NCBI RefSeq assembly: GCF_001693815.1
Contig: NZ_MBQD01000021.1
Span: 186,001-250,000 of the forward strand
Source of the DNA: Tessaracoccus lapidicaptus
GTDB lineage: Bacteria > Actinomycetota > Actinomycetes > Propionibacteriales > Propionibacteriaceae
Direction: 5' to 3'
DNA length: 64,000 nt
Part shown: positions 19,193 through 29,100 of the stretch, one piece after another
Layout of the letters: each line of letters starts with the position of its first letter
Position numbering within the stretch: the first letter of the stretch is position 1
Notes under the pieces: generated by a model
What the model was told of the DNA's origin: nothing
The model's database searches: none
Seen by the model: the letters and a program-made list of their open reading frames with translations, nothing else
Translations under genes and position numbers: made by a program

Positions 19193-20163
19193 GCGTGCAC
19201 CGACCTGCGTACCAGGGCCACCAGCACGGGCGCGCCGAGCAGGAGGACGACGAGGCCGGCGGAGATCTCCGCGGGCGGCATGACGACGCGCCCGATGATG
19301 TCGGCGGTCAGCAGCAGCACCGGGCCCAGCAGCACGGAGCCGGCGATGACGACGCGGTAGTCAGGGCCCATGAGCAGGCGGACGATGTGCGGCACGACGA
19401 GGCCGACGAAACCGATGGGGCCGACGACGGCGACGGAGCCGGCCGCCAGCAGCACGGCGCCGGTGCCCAGCAGGGCCCTCGTCCGGCCGATCCTGGTGCC
19501 CAGAGCGGTGGCGAGGTCGTCGCCAACCGCCAGCGTGTTGAGCGTCGATCCGGCCCACACCGTCAGCACGGCGCCCATGATTAGGACGGGCAGGGACGGC
19601 AGCAGCAGCGGCAGCCCCCGTCCGCCGATGGACCCGACCTGCCAGAACCGCATCACCTCCAACGCGGCCTGGTTACGGATGGTGACGGCGGACACGGCGC
19701 TGAGGCAGGCGGCCGTGACCGCCGCGCCAAGCAGCACCAGAAGGACGGGGTCCGGTCTGCCGCGGCTGAGGAGCGCGACGAAGGCGGCCGCGGCGCCGGC
19801 CCCGAGCAGTGCGAGCGCCACGACGGTGCCCTGCGAGGCGCCGATCCCCGTGACGACGCCCACTGCGACGGCGAGCGCGGCCCCCGCATTGATCCCGAGC
19901 AGGCCCGGATCGGCGAGCGGGTTGCGGGTGACGCCTTGGAGGACCGCCCCGGACAGGGCGAGCGCCGCCCCGCAGACCACGCCCACGAGGGTGCGGTCCA
20001 CGCGGGCGGCCAGGATGGCGGCGGTGGCGGGGTCGGCGCCGGTGAGGAACCCGACGACGTCGCCGACGGGCACGCTCACCGCGCCGATCGCGAACGACGC
20101 CAGAACGCCCGCCGCCAGGCCGCCGACGGCGATGGCGCCGCCGGCCGCCCGGGGGACGGTCAC
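19189..20163 (-). CDS. Iron-siderophore ABC transporter permease (FecCD family)
   Basis: 324 residues, strongly hydrophobic, with LSGAVLQGVTRNPLADPGLLG and IGFVGLVVPHIVRLLMGPDYR, hallmarks of the first (FepD-like) permease. A longer open frame runs upstream into the binding-protein gene; the GTG at 20163 is chosen because it overlaps that gene's TGA (GTGA) and gives a normal-length protein. Confidence 0.92.
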   Translation of the reverse strand: MTVPRAAGGAIAVGGLAAGVLASFAIGAVSVPVGDVVGFLTGADPATAAILAARVDRTLVGVVCGAALALSGAVLQGVTRNPLADPGLLGINAGAALAVAVGVVTGIGASQGTVVALALLGAGAAAAFVALLSRGRPDPVLLVLLGAAVTAACLSAVSAVTIRNQAALEVMRFWQVGSIGGRGLPLLLPSLPVLIMGAVLTVWAGSTLNTLAVGDDLATALGTRIGRTRALLGTGAVLLAAGSVAVVGPIGFVGLVVPHIVRLLMGPDYRVVIAGSVLLGPVLLLTADIIGRVVMPPAEISAGLVVLLLGAPVLVALVRRSVHA

Positions 20164-21209
20164 TGGACCTTCGCCGCGGCCTCCGCGAGCAGCGGCACGA
20201 ACTTCTCGACTGCGATCGGGATGCTCAGCGGGGTCGGGCTGGACAGCGGGAGCGCCAGCGTGGGGTCGTCGGCCGCGACGAACGCACCGCTCTTCAGGGC
20301 CGGCAGGTCCTGGATGAGGGGCGCGGCCTGAATGTCGGCGAGCTTCACCGAGTCGTCGGTGTAGAAGACGATGACGTCGGCGTCGAACTCGGCGGCCCGC
20401 TCGGCCGACACATCGACGGAGAACTGGCCGGGGGCGCCGCCGCTCAGCTCCGTGACGATGGCCGGGGTCTCGAAGCCGACGGCGTCGAGGAACCGCGGCC
20501 GGGCGTCCGTCGCGGTGTACACCCCGAACTTGGAGTAGTCCGCGGCGGCGAACCACAGCCAGGCCGCGCTCGTGCCGGCGATCTCCGGGTACTCGGCTCC
20601 GGCCTGCTGCAGCAGGGCAGTGGTCTCGGCCTCGACCTCAGCGGCCAGCTCGCTGCGGCCCACCGCCCGGCCGACGAGTTCGAGCGAGTCCTGCCAGGAC
20701 GTGGACCACGGCGCCTCCGGGTACGCGACGACCGGTGCCACGCGGCTGAGCGTGTCGTACTCCTCCTGGGTCAGGCCGGAGTTGGTGGCGAGGATGAGGT
20801 CGGGCTCGAGCGCCACGATCTCCTCGATGGGCGCGCCCGCGGAGTCGTCGTAGCGGGTGGGCTGCTCGCCGCCCAGCTCGGCGACGGCGGCGTCGAACCA
20901 GTCGGTGGACCCCTGGGCGTTGCCGCCCCACGTGATCTCCACGGCGCCGACGGGCACCACGCCCAGCGAGACGAGGGTCTCGTGGTCGGTCCAGCCGACG
21001 GTGGCGATGCGGGTGGGCTCGGCCTCGATGACCGCCTCGCCGAGGGCGTGGGTGACGGTGACCGGGAAGGCGTCGGTCGCCGGCGCCGAGGACGCGGCCG
21101 GCGCGGTCGAGGAGGCGGCGTCCGGGGTCGGCGTCGCGGGGCCGGTGCTGCAGGCCGTCAGGGCGAGCGCGGCGAGCGCCGCCCCCGCCACGCGGAGGGA
21201 GAGGGACAT
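20160..21209 (-). CDS. Iron-siderophore substrate-binding lipoprotein
   Basis: 349-residue FepB/FhuD-type (TroA superfamily) binding protein. The N-terminus MSLSLRVAGAALAALALTAC is a lipoprotein signal with Cys20 as the anchor, followed by an Ala/Thr/Ser/Pro-rich linker. Family motifs include RIATVGWTDHETLVSLG and IVALEPDLILATNS. AAGGAAA precedes the ATG. Captures ferric siderophore at the outer membrane face for the permeases encoded next. Confidence 0.92.
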   Translation of the reverse strand: MSLSLRVAGAALAALALTACSTGPATPTPDAASSTAPAASSAPATDAFPVTVTHALGEAVIEAEPTRIATVGWTDHETLVSLGVVPVGAVEITWGGNAQGSTDWFDAAVAELGGEQPTRYDDSAGAPIEEIVALEPDLILATNSGLTQEEYDTLSRVAPVVAYPEAPWSTSWQDSLELVGRAVGRSELAAEVEAETTALLQQAGAEYPEIAGTSAAWLWFAAADYSKFGVYTATDARPRFLDAVGFETPAIVTELSGGAPGQFSVDVSAERAAEFDADVIVFYTDDSVKLADIQAAPLIQDLPALKSGAFVAADDPTLALPLSSPTPLSIPIAVEKFVPLLAEAAAKVQ

Positions 21210-21238
21210 ATCGGTTTCCTTCGGGGTGATCGTGCCGG

Positions 21239-22081
21239 TCAGACGCGCGCCTGGCCGAGCTTCCAATAGCCGGAGAACAGCACCTGCCGGCGCGCGACGC
21301 CGCGCTCGCTGACGAGCAGCCGGCGGCACGAGGCGGCGAGGTCGCTCTCTCCGCAGAGGTAGAAGTAGTCGAACGCTGTGGCGTCGGCGTCGGCGAGGGC
21401 CGCGCGGGCGACCTCACCCGGGCTCCGGTCGTGGCGGGTCAGCACGGTGAGGCCGGGATGCCACGGCAGCGGCGTGAGGTGGGCCAGGTCCGGTGTCTCG
21501 ACGATGATGCGGCAGTCGGGTCCGAGGTCGTGCCGCTCCATGATGGCCGCGAGCCCGGGGGCCGCGGTCTCGTCGACGACGAAGCAGATCCGGTCGGAGT
21601 CGCCGGGCAGGAACAGTGCGCCGCACTGGCGGACGCCGACCCGGTCCCCCGGGCGGACGGTCAACGCCCAGGCCGACCCGGGGCCAGAGGTGCCGTGGGT
21701 GACGATGTCGACGTCGATGGTGCCCGCGACGTCGTCGTGTCGACGCACTGTGTACCACCGCAGGGCCGGCCGGGCGTGCTCGGGCAGCTCGGCGACGGCG
21801 GCCCGGATGTCGACCCGATCTGGATCGGGGAGGACGAGCCCCTGCCCGGTGGGCGGCATCAGCAATCCGAGGAACTCGTCGGCTCCGGCCGTGGGGAGTC
21901 CGACGAATTCCGCGGCCCCGAGGGTGACCCGGCGCACCGCGGCGGCGGGGGCGGCGACCGCCAGGACCTCGGCCTCGACGAGGAGCTGTCCGCTCGGCTC
22001 GGGGGTCGCGGCCATGGCGCTGCTGGCGCGGCGCCGTGCCGTTCGGGATCGGGCCTGCTCGGCCTGCGTCGCGATGCTCAC
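21239..22081 (-). CDS. Siderophore-interacting flavoprotein (ViuB/SIP family)
   Basis: 280-residue SIP protein. FAD-binding 9 region includes the RWYTVRR motif and GTSGPGSAWA; the C-terminal SIP domain has YLCGESD and ends FSGYWKLGQARV, a typical family ending. Reduces ferric siderophore in the cytoplasm to free iron. First gene of the uptake operon. The GTG at 22081 is directly behind an iron box and a -10-like TAGCCT 6 nt upstream, fitting leaderless translation; Met23 is an alternative start without a ribosome site. Confidence 0.9.
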   Translation of the reverse strand: MSIATQAEQARSRTARRRASSAMAATPEPSGQLLVEAEVLAVAAPAAAVRRVTLGAAEFVGLPTAGADEFLGLLMPPTGQGLVLPDPDRVDIRAAVAELPEHARPALRWYTVRRHDDVAGTIDVDIVTHGTSGPGSAWALTVRPGDRVGVRQCGALFLPGDSDRICFVVDETAAPGLAAIMERHDLGPDCRIIVETPDLAHLTPLPWHPGLTVLTRHDRSPGEVARAALADADATAFDYFYLCGESDLAASCRRLLVSERGVARRQVLFSGYWKLGQARV

Positions 22082-22083
22082 GC

Positions 22084-22101
22084 GGTAAGGCTAGCCTAAC
22101 C
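22084..22101 (-). promoter_or_regulatory. DtxR/IdeR-type iron box and promoter of the siderophore operon
   Basis: GGTAAGGCTAGCCTAACC, an 18-bp palindrome with one mismatch in the arms, closely matching the DtxR/IdeR consensus TTAGGTTAGGCTAACCTAA. On the operon strand it contains TAGCCT (22093-22088), 6 nt before the GTG, with TTGCCA 16 nt further up as a possible -35. Iron-loaded repressor would cover the -10. Confidence 0.85.
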
Positions 22102-22162
22102 TGCGCTTTTGGCAAACGGTGTCTTGCGAAATATGCCAGGATCTTCGGAACCCGGGGCGGCC

Positions 22163-22168
22163 TAGACT
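22163..22168 (+). promoter_or_regulatory. Candidate -10 box of the DUF1707 gene
   Basis: TAGACT ends 7 nt before the ATG at 22176. The following GACGGGC spacer is identical to that of the gene at 27040. Confidence 0.45.
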
Positions 22169-22175
22169 GACGGGC

Positions 22176-22766
22176 ATGCCCGACGAACTGGTCCCGCGGC
22201 CTCGGATGCGCGCCGGCGATGCCGACCGCGACGATGCCTTGCGTGTGCTGCAGCAGGCGCACGCGGCCGGCCGGCTCAGCGTCGAGGAGCTGGGCTCCCG
22301 GCAGGACGCTGTGCTCGCCGCGCAGTACGTCGACGACCTGCTGCCGGTTGTCGCGGACCTGCCGGAGGGAGCGCTCCTGCAGGCCGGGCCGGCCGTCGCC
22401 ACGCCTTCGCCGGCGACGACCGACGTCGGCATGTCCGTCACCTTCATGACCGGCCGCGACGTCGACCTGGCGCCGGGCACGAGCCTCTACCGCAACTTCG
22501 CGTGGTGGGGCGGCGACGACATCATCCTCGACCGGGCGCTCGGCCCAGGGGTGCTGCTCACGCTCGAACTGTCCGCCGTGATGGCCGGACACGACATCTA
22601 CGTACCCGAGGGCGTGCGGGTCATCGACGAGTCGTTCGCCATCATGGCGGGCAACGACATCGACAGGGACGCGCGCGGCGACGGCTCCAACGGCACTCTG
22701 ATCCTCAAGGGATTTCTCTTCTGGGCCGGCCACGACGTCAAGCTGTCGCGGCGGCAGCGGGGCTGA
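22176..22766 (+). CDS. DUF1707 (SHOCT-like) domain protein
   Basis: 196 residues. The N-terminal 60 (RMRAGDADRDDALRVLQQAH, LSVEELGSR) form a DUF1707 helical domain, found in many actinobacterial envelope and regulatory proteins. The C-terminal half has short beta-rich repeats (GGDDIIL, MAGHDIYV, MAGNDIDR, WAGHDVKL) resembling DUF2154/LiaF-like bactofilin-type turns. No membrane segment. Function unknown. The ATG at 22176 fits the TAGACT box. Divergent from the iron operon, convergent with hspR 4 nt away. Confidence 0.75.
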   Translation: MPDELVPRPRMRAGDADRDDALRVLQQAHAAGRLSVEELGSRQDAVLAAQYVDDLLPVVADLPEGALLQAGPAVATPSPATTDVGMSVTFMTGRDVDLAPGTSLYRNFAWWGGDDIILDRALGPGVLLTLELSAVMAGHDIYVPEGVRVIDESFAIMAGNDIDRDARGDGSNGTLILKGFLFWAGHDVKLSRRQRG

Positions 22767-22770
22767 CTGC

Positions 22771-23190
22771 TCAGCGCGACGGCGGCAGCGCGAGGCGGCG
22801 TACGGGCCGGAACCGCCCGGCGTGCACGGCGCCCGACGACTCCGCCGTGAACACGCGCGCCGCGCGGTCCGACGACTGCAGCCGGCGCACCAGGTCGGCC
22901 AGGCGATCGAGCTGTTCGCGCACGCCGTCGAGTTCGGCCTCCAGCGCCAGGATGCGCCGGATCCCTTCGAGGTTGATCCCCTCGTTCTGGCTCAGGTGCT
23001 GGACGTGGCGCAGCTTGGCGATGTCGCGCAGCGAGTATCGCCGCCCGCGGCCGCGCGTGCGCTGCGGGACGACGAGGCCGAGCCTGTCGTAGCCGCGCAG
23101 CGTCTGCGCATGCATGTCCGCCAGCGACGCCGCCACCGAGACGGTGAAGACCGGGGCATCGATGTCAAACCGCTGGGGAAGGCCGTCCAT
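22771..23190 (-). CDS. hspR: Heat-shock repressor HspR (MerR family)
   Basis: 139-residue MerR-family DNA-binding protein. The N-terminal winged helix is recognisable from AASLADMHAQTLRGYDRLGLV and GRRYSLRDIAKLRHVQHLSQNEGINLEGIRRIL, the HspR signature, followed by a coiled-coil. HspR binds HAIR sequences and, with DnaK as co-repressor, shuts off chaperone genes. Start ATG 23190 (MDGLPQ) is 2 nt after the dnaJ stop. Last gene of the dnaK operon; targets are visible upstream of dnaK and clpB. Confidence 0.95.
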   Translation of the reverse strand: MDGLPQRFDIDAPVFTVSVAASLADMHAQTLRGYDRLGLVVPQRTRGRGRRYSLRDIAKLRHVQHLSQNEGINLEGIRRILALEAELDGVREQLDRLADLVRRLQSSDRAARVFTAESSGAVHAGRFRPVRRLALPPSR

Positions 23191-23192
23191 GG

Positions 23193-24350
23193 TCAGCTCC
23201 CGAACAGTGCGTCGCGCGGGTTGGCCTGGTGCGCCTTCTCGGCGTACTCCTGCAGCGCGCGCTTGGCGTCGTCGGTCAGGCCGTCGGGCACCTGGACGTT
23301 GAGCGTCACCAGCAGGTCGCCCAGCGAGCCGTCCGGCTTGCGGGCGCCCTTGCCGCGGACCCGCATGGTGCGCCCGTTCGGCGTGCCCGGGGGGACGCGG
23401 AGCTTGACGTTGGGCCCGGCGAGGGTCGGGATGGTGATCTCCGCGCCCAGCGTCGCCTCCGTGAACGTGACCGGCACCTCCAGCGTGAGGTTGTGGCCCG
23501 TGCGCCCGAACAGCCGGTGGGGCGTCACCGCGACCGTCACGTACAGATCGCCCGGCGCACCGCCGTTCTCGCCGGCCGCGCCCTTGCCCTTGAGCCGGAT
23601 GCGCTGCCCGTCCGAGACGCCGGCCGGGATGCGGACCTGCATGGTCTTGGCGGACCGGCCGCGGCCGGAACCGGCGCAGTCGGGGCAGGGGGTGTCGACG
23701 ATCAGGCCGCGGCCCAGGCACTCCGTGCAGGGCTCGCTCATGTGGAAGACGCCGCCCGCCTGCGTGGACTGCATGCCGGAGCCCTCACACTTGGGGCAGA
23801 CGCGCGGCAGCGTGCCGGCCTTGGCGCCGGTCCCCCGGCACGACGGGCACGGCTGGTCGCTGATGGTGCGCATCGTGACGGTGGCGCCCTCGACGGCCTG
23901 CTCGAAGCTGATGGTCACGTCGCCTTCGATGTCGGCGCCGCGGCGGGGGCCGCGCTGCGTGGTGCGCCGCGTGCCCCCCGTCGCGCCGAACAGACCGCCG
24001 AACAGGTCGCCGAAGCCCGCCGTCGAGGCGGTGCCCCCGCCGGCGTTGCGGAAGAGGTCCTCGAACCCCGCCGGTCCGCCGCCCGGGCCGGGCTTGGAGA
24101 ACTTGAAGCCGCCGCCGAACAGGCTACGGGCCTCGTCGTACTCCTTGCGCTTCTCGGCGTCGCTGAGGATCGCGTTGGCCTCGGACGCCTCCTTGAACCG
24201 GGCGAGGGCGGCCTGGTCGTCGGGGTTCTGATCCGGGTGGTTGTCCCGGGCGATCCTCCGGAACGCCTTCTTGATGTCGTCGGCCGACGCGGTCTTGGAG
24301 ACGCCGAGGACCTTGTAGTAGTCCTTCTCGAGCCAGTCCTTCGTGCTCAT
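23193..24350 (-). CDS. dnaJ: Chaperone DnaJ
   Basis: 385-residue type I J-protein: J domain with HPD in RDNHPDQNPDD, Gly/Phe-rich stretch (about 80-125), zinc domain with four CxxCxGxG motifs (CPSCRGTG, CPKCEGSG, CTECLGRG, CPDCAGSG), and C-terminal substrate domains. Stimulates DnaK ATPase and hands over clients. An AAGGAG site precedes the ATG. Actinobacteria often carry a second dnaJ elsewhere; this is the one linked to hspR. Confidence 0.96.
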   Translation of the reverse strand: MSTKDWLEKDYYKVLGVSKTASADDIKKAFRRIARDNHPDQNPDDQAALARFKEASEANAILSDAEKRKEYDEARSLFGGGFKFSKPGPGGGPAGFEDLFRNAGGGTASTAGFGDLFGGLFGATGGTRRTTQRGPRRGADIEGDVTISFEQAVEGATVTMRTISDQPCPSCRGTGAKAGTLPRVCPKCEGSGMQSTQAGGVFHMSEPCTECLGRGLIVDTPCPDCAGSGRGRSAKTMQVRIPAGVSDGQRIRLKGKGAAGENGGAPGDLYVTVAVTPHRLFGRTGHNLTLEVPVTFTEATLGAEITIPTLAGPNVKLRVPPGTPNGRTMRVRGKGARKPDGSLGDLLVTLNVQVPDGLTDDAKRALQEYAEKAHQANPRDALFGS

Positions 24351-24382
24351 CTACTCGATCATCTCCTTTCGGCGTGGGTCGA

Positions 24383-24978
24383 TCAGGGGTGGGCGACGGC
24401 GACCCGCGCCGGGCGGATCACGCGGCCGTGCAGCGAATAGCCCTGCTGCATGACCTGGGAGACGGTGACGACCTCGACGGGCTGGTCGAGCGGCGCGGAC
24501 ATCAGCGCCTCGTGGCGGGTGGGGTCGAACTCCTCCCCCACGTCACCGAACGCGACCAGGCCGTGCTTGGCCGCCACCTTCTGCAGCTCGTCGGCGATCA
24601 TCTTGAATCCGCCCTCGAGGGTCTCGTGCTGCTTGGCCAGCTCGATGTGGTCGAGCACGGGCATGAGATCCCCGACGACGACCTCGATCCCGGCCTGGCG
24701 CGCCAGGTCCCGGTCGCGGTCGACGCGCTTCTTGTAGTTGACGTACTCGGCGTGGACCCGCTGGAGGTCGAGCGTCCGCTCGGCCACGAGGGACTCCAGC
24801 TCGGCGAGGCGCGCGTCACGCGGGTCCTGGTGGACGCCCCCCTCGTGCTCGTCGACGAGTGCTTCGGCCTCCTCGGCCCGCGCGTCGGCTGCTTCCATGT
24901 CCTGAACGGCCTCGGGCGAGGGTGCCGAGTCGGCACCCCCACCCTGAGCCTCGCCGTTCGGACCGAACTGCGAATCGG

Positions 24979-24982
<4 letters not shown>
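24383..24982 (-). CDS. grpE: Nucleotide exchange factor GrpE
   Basis: 199 residues: acidic disordered N-terminus, long coiled-coil ([18 protein letters not shown] onward) and a small beta domain with [13 protein letters not shown], the GrpE signature. Releases ADP from DnaK. Starts with a GTG overlapping the dnaK TGA (GTGA), so translation is coupled to dnaK. Confidence 0.95.
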
Positions 24983-26829
<1,847 letters not shown>

Positions 26830-26875
26830 GGGTTCCTCCTGTGTAGGTGGGTTCAAGTCTTCAAGTTCGATGGTT

Positions 26876-26896
26876 CTTGAGCCGAGCTGACTCAAG
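26876..26896 (-). promoter_or_regulatory. HAIR element 1 (HspR operator) of the dnaK operon
   Basis: CTTGAGC-N7-ACTCAAG, matching the HspR consensus with one change. It lies 47 nt upstream of the dnaK ATG and so around the expected promoter. Confidence 0.88.
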
Positions 26897-26928
26897 TTAA
26901 CCACAAGCCGGCGTCCCGCTCAAGCCGG

Positions 26929-26949
26929 GTTGAGTCGACCCGGCTCAAC
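26929..26949 (-). promoter_or_regulatory. HAIR element 2 (HspR operator) of the dnaK operon
   Basis: GTTGAGT-N7-GCTCAAC, a second, slightly weaker operator 32 nt upstream of the first. Tandem HAIRs before dnaK are known in other actinobacteria. Confidence 0.8.
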
Positions 26950-27026
26950 CTTTGTGCGCCCACTCAGCTCGCCCGGGGCGACTCCCTCAGGGTCGCCGGC
27001 CAAGGCTCCAGGGAGGCCGTCCCGGC

Positions 27027-27032
27027 TAGGCT
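27027..27032 (+). promoter_or_regulatory. Candidate -10 box of the lactonase gene
   Basis: TAGGCT ends 7 nt before the ATG at 27040, with no ribosome site between. Confidence 0.45.
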
Positions 27033-27039
27033 GACGGGC

Positions 27040-28056
27040 ATGGAACCCCTCCTCGCCCTCATCGCGAACGCCAAGGACGGCACCATCACGACGCTGCGCG
27101 TCGCCGACGGGAGCCTCGCCGCTGTCGCCACCACCGCCGTCGCCCCCGGGCTCCCCCTGGCGGTCGACCGCGACCGCCGGTTGGTGTTCGCCGGCACGAG
27201 CGACCCGACGGGGGTCAGCGTCCTGCGGCTGGCCGACGACGGCTCGTTGGAGCCCATCGCGTCGTACCCCGCGCATGGGGCCCCGGTGTACCTCACGCTG
27301 TCGAGCGACGGCGGGCTGCTGTTCAGCGCGTCCTATCACGACCACGTCGGAGAGGTGTGGCAGGTCTCGGCGGAGGGCGCGCTCACTCCCGTCGGGGAGC
27401 CCATCCGCCGGCAGAACATGCACAGCGTCATCCTCAGCCCCGACGACCGCTTCGCCTACTTCGTCTCCCTGCGCGAGGACCTGGTGGCGCAGTTCGCCGT
27501 CGGTCCCGACGGCGCGCTCACGCCGCTCGACCCGCCCACCGCCCCGGCGCCGGAGGGATCGGGCCCGCGGCATCTCATCCTCGACGCCGCCGCCACCTCG
27601 CTGTACGTGAACACGGAGTACTCCGGCGAGGCCCTGCGCTACCGGCGGGATCCCGAGACGGGGACGCTGGACGTGGCCGAGCGGGTCACCAACATCCCGA
27701 TCGACCGAGGGCTGTCGCACAGCCGCTTCGGCGCCGACCCCCGCGCCGAGGACCTGATCTGGGGCTCAGACCTGCGCCTCAGCACCGACGGCCGGCGTCT
27801 CTACAGCGCCGAGCGCACGCGCGGCACGATCACCGCCGTGGAGGTCGGCGCCGACGGCGCCCTGGGCCGGGCCACGGCGCACTCAGACGTGGTCGCGCAA
27901 CCGCGACACTTCGTCGTCCTTCCCGACGACACCCTGCTGGTGGCGTCGGAGATCGATCGGGTCGTTGCCCTGTACCGGCCGGATGCCGACGGGGCGCTGA
28001 CGGAAATCGCGCGGCACGCCGTCGGCCTCGGGGCCAACTGGATCGAGATCCTCTGA
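27040..28056 (+). CDS. Lactonase family protein (6-phosphogluconolactonase-like beta-propeller)
   Basis: 338 residues made of repeated blades (SLEPIASYPAHGAPVYLTLSS, HSVILSPDDRFAYFV, DLRLSTDGRRLYSAERT, RHFVVLPDDTLLVASE), the seven-bladed YbhE/Pgl2-type lactonase fold. No signal peptide. Probable hydrolysis of 6-phosphogluconolactone or another sugar lactone; exact substrate is unproven. Divergent from the dnaK operon; convergent with the ATP-grasp gene, the two stop codons lying in one palindrome (28051-28065). Confidence 0.8.
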   Translation: MEPLLALIANAKDGTITTLRVADGSLAAVATTAVAPGLPLAVDRDRRLVFAGTSDPTGVSVLRLADDGSLEPIASYPAHGAPVYLTLSSDGGLLFSASYHDHVGEVWQVSAEGALTPVGEPIRRQNMHSVILSPDDRFAYFVSLREDLVAQFAVGPDGALTPLDPPTAPAPEGSGPRHLILDAAATSLYVNTEYSGEALRYRRDPETGTLDVAERVTNIPIDRGLSHSRFGADPRAEDLIWGSDLRLSTDGRRLYSAERTRGTITAVEVGADGALGRATAHSDVVAQPRHFVVLPDDTLLVASEIDRVVALYRPDADGALTEIARHAVGLGANWIEIL

Positions 28057-28059
28057 CGG

Positions 28060-29100
28060 TCAGAGGGTCGCGAGGTCGACGTTGCCGATGCCGGGGTTGT
28101 GGCGGCGGATGTCGAGCTTGCGCTCCAGATCCTCGATGATCGCGACCGAGAAGTTCTCCTCGTACAGCGACTGACAGCTGCCCAGCCCACCGGGGCTGAA
28201 CACGTTGACCTCCATGAGCTTGTCGCCCACGATGTCGAGCCCGACGAGGAACATGCCGTCGGCGACGAGCTTGGGCCGCACGACGTCGACCATGGCCAGC
28301 ATCTCGTCGGTCACCTTGACCGCGAATGCCTCACCGCCCGCGGACATGTTGGACCGGATGTCCGACCCGCTCGATTTGCGCCGGAAGGCCGCGTACTTGC
28401 CGTTGACGACGAGCGGCTTGCCGTTCATGACGAACATCCGCACGTCGCCGTTCTTCGCCTCCTCCAGATACTCCTGCGTCACGACGTAGCCGTCACGCGC
28501 GATGGCCTCGATGATCTGGTTGAGGTTCGGCGACTCGTCGGTGTTGACGAGGAAGACCCCGCTGCCCCCTGAGCCCTGCAGCGGCTTGAGGACAGCCCGC
28601 CCCCCGAGGTCGCTGACGAAGGAGGCGATCTGCTCGCGGTCGCGCGAGATGAGGGTGCGGGGTCGCACGACCTCCGGGAAGTGCTGGAAGTACGCCTTGG
28701 ACAGCGCGTTGGCCAGGCTGCCCGGGTCGTTGACCACCAGGACGCCGGTCGAGGCGATGAGCTGTCCGAACGCGACGCCGGCGTTGTTCGCCCACGCCGC
28801 CTCGTGCGCGTCGTCGGCGGGGTCGCTGCGCAGCATCACGACGTCCATCTCCGACAGCGTGACCCGCTCCTCCACCTCAGGCTTCTGCACGTCGTCGAGA
28901 TAGCGCTCGAGCGACCGGTAGTTTTTGCCCGTCACTCCCCGTGCCCGGGCGCTGAGCGAACCGTCCGGCTCGTAGGCGAAGTTGCCCATGCCGATGAGCC
29001 ACGCCTCGTGGCCCATGGTCGTGGCCTGCATGGCGAGCCGGGTCGTGGTGTACGTAGCCTTCTCGGTGAGGACGTCGTTGACGACGAATCCGATTCTCAT
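28060..29100 (-). CDS. ATP-grasp ligase, glutathione synthetase-like
   Basis: 346 residues. N-terminal MRIGFVVNDVLTEKATYTTTRLA and the central ATP-grasp part resemble GshB: KPLQGSGGSGVFLV (phosphate loop), VTQEYLEE, GDVRMFVMNG, GKYAAFRRK, and the metal site LVGLDIVGDKLMEVNVFSPGG. Such enzymes ligate an amino acid to a carboxylate with ATP. No gshA or other glutathione gene is nearby, so true glutathione synthesis is doubtful. It overlaps the QEGLA-motif gene upstream by 4 nt (ATGA), the third gene of an operon. Confidence 0.8.
   Translation of the reverse strand: MRIGFVVNDVLTEKATYTTTRLAMQATTMGHEAWLIGMGNFAYEPDGSLSARARGVTGKNYRSLERYLDDVQKPEVEERVTLSEMDVVMLRSDPADDAHEAAWANNAGVAFGQLIASTGVLVVNDPGSLANALSKAYFQHFPEVVRPRTLISRDREQIASFVSDLGGRAVLKPLQGSGGSGVFLVNTDESPNLNQIIEAIARDGYVVTQEYLEEAKNGDVRMFVMNGKPLVVNGKYAAFRRKSSGSDIRSNMSAGGEAFAVKVTDEMLAMVDVVRPKLVADGMFLVGLDIVGDKLMEVNVFSPGGLGSCQSLYEENFSVAIIEDLERKLDIRRHNPGIGNVDLATL

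Noticed and set aside
28060-29100. Calling the ATP-grasp gene gshB (glutathione synthase)
   Set aside because: Family resemblance is real, but no gshA is nearby and actinobacteria of this kind generally use mycothiol; the operon partners point to another substrate.
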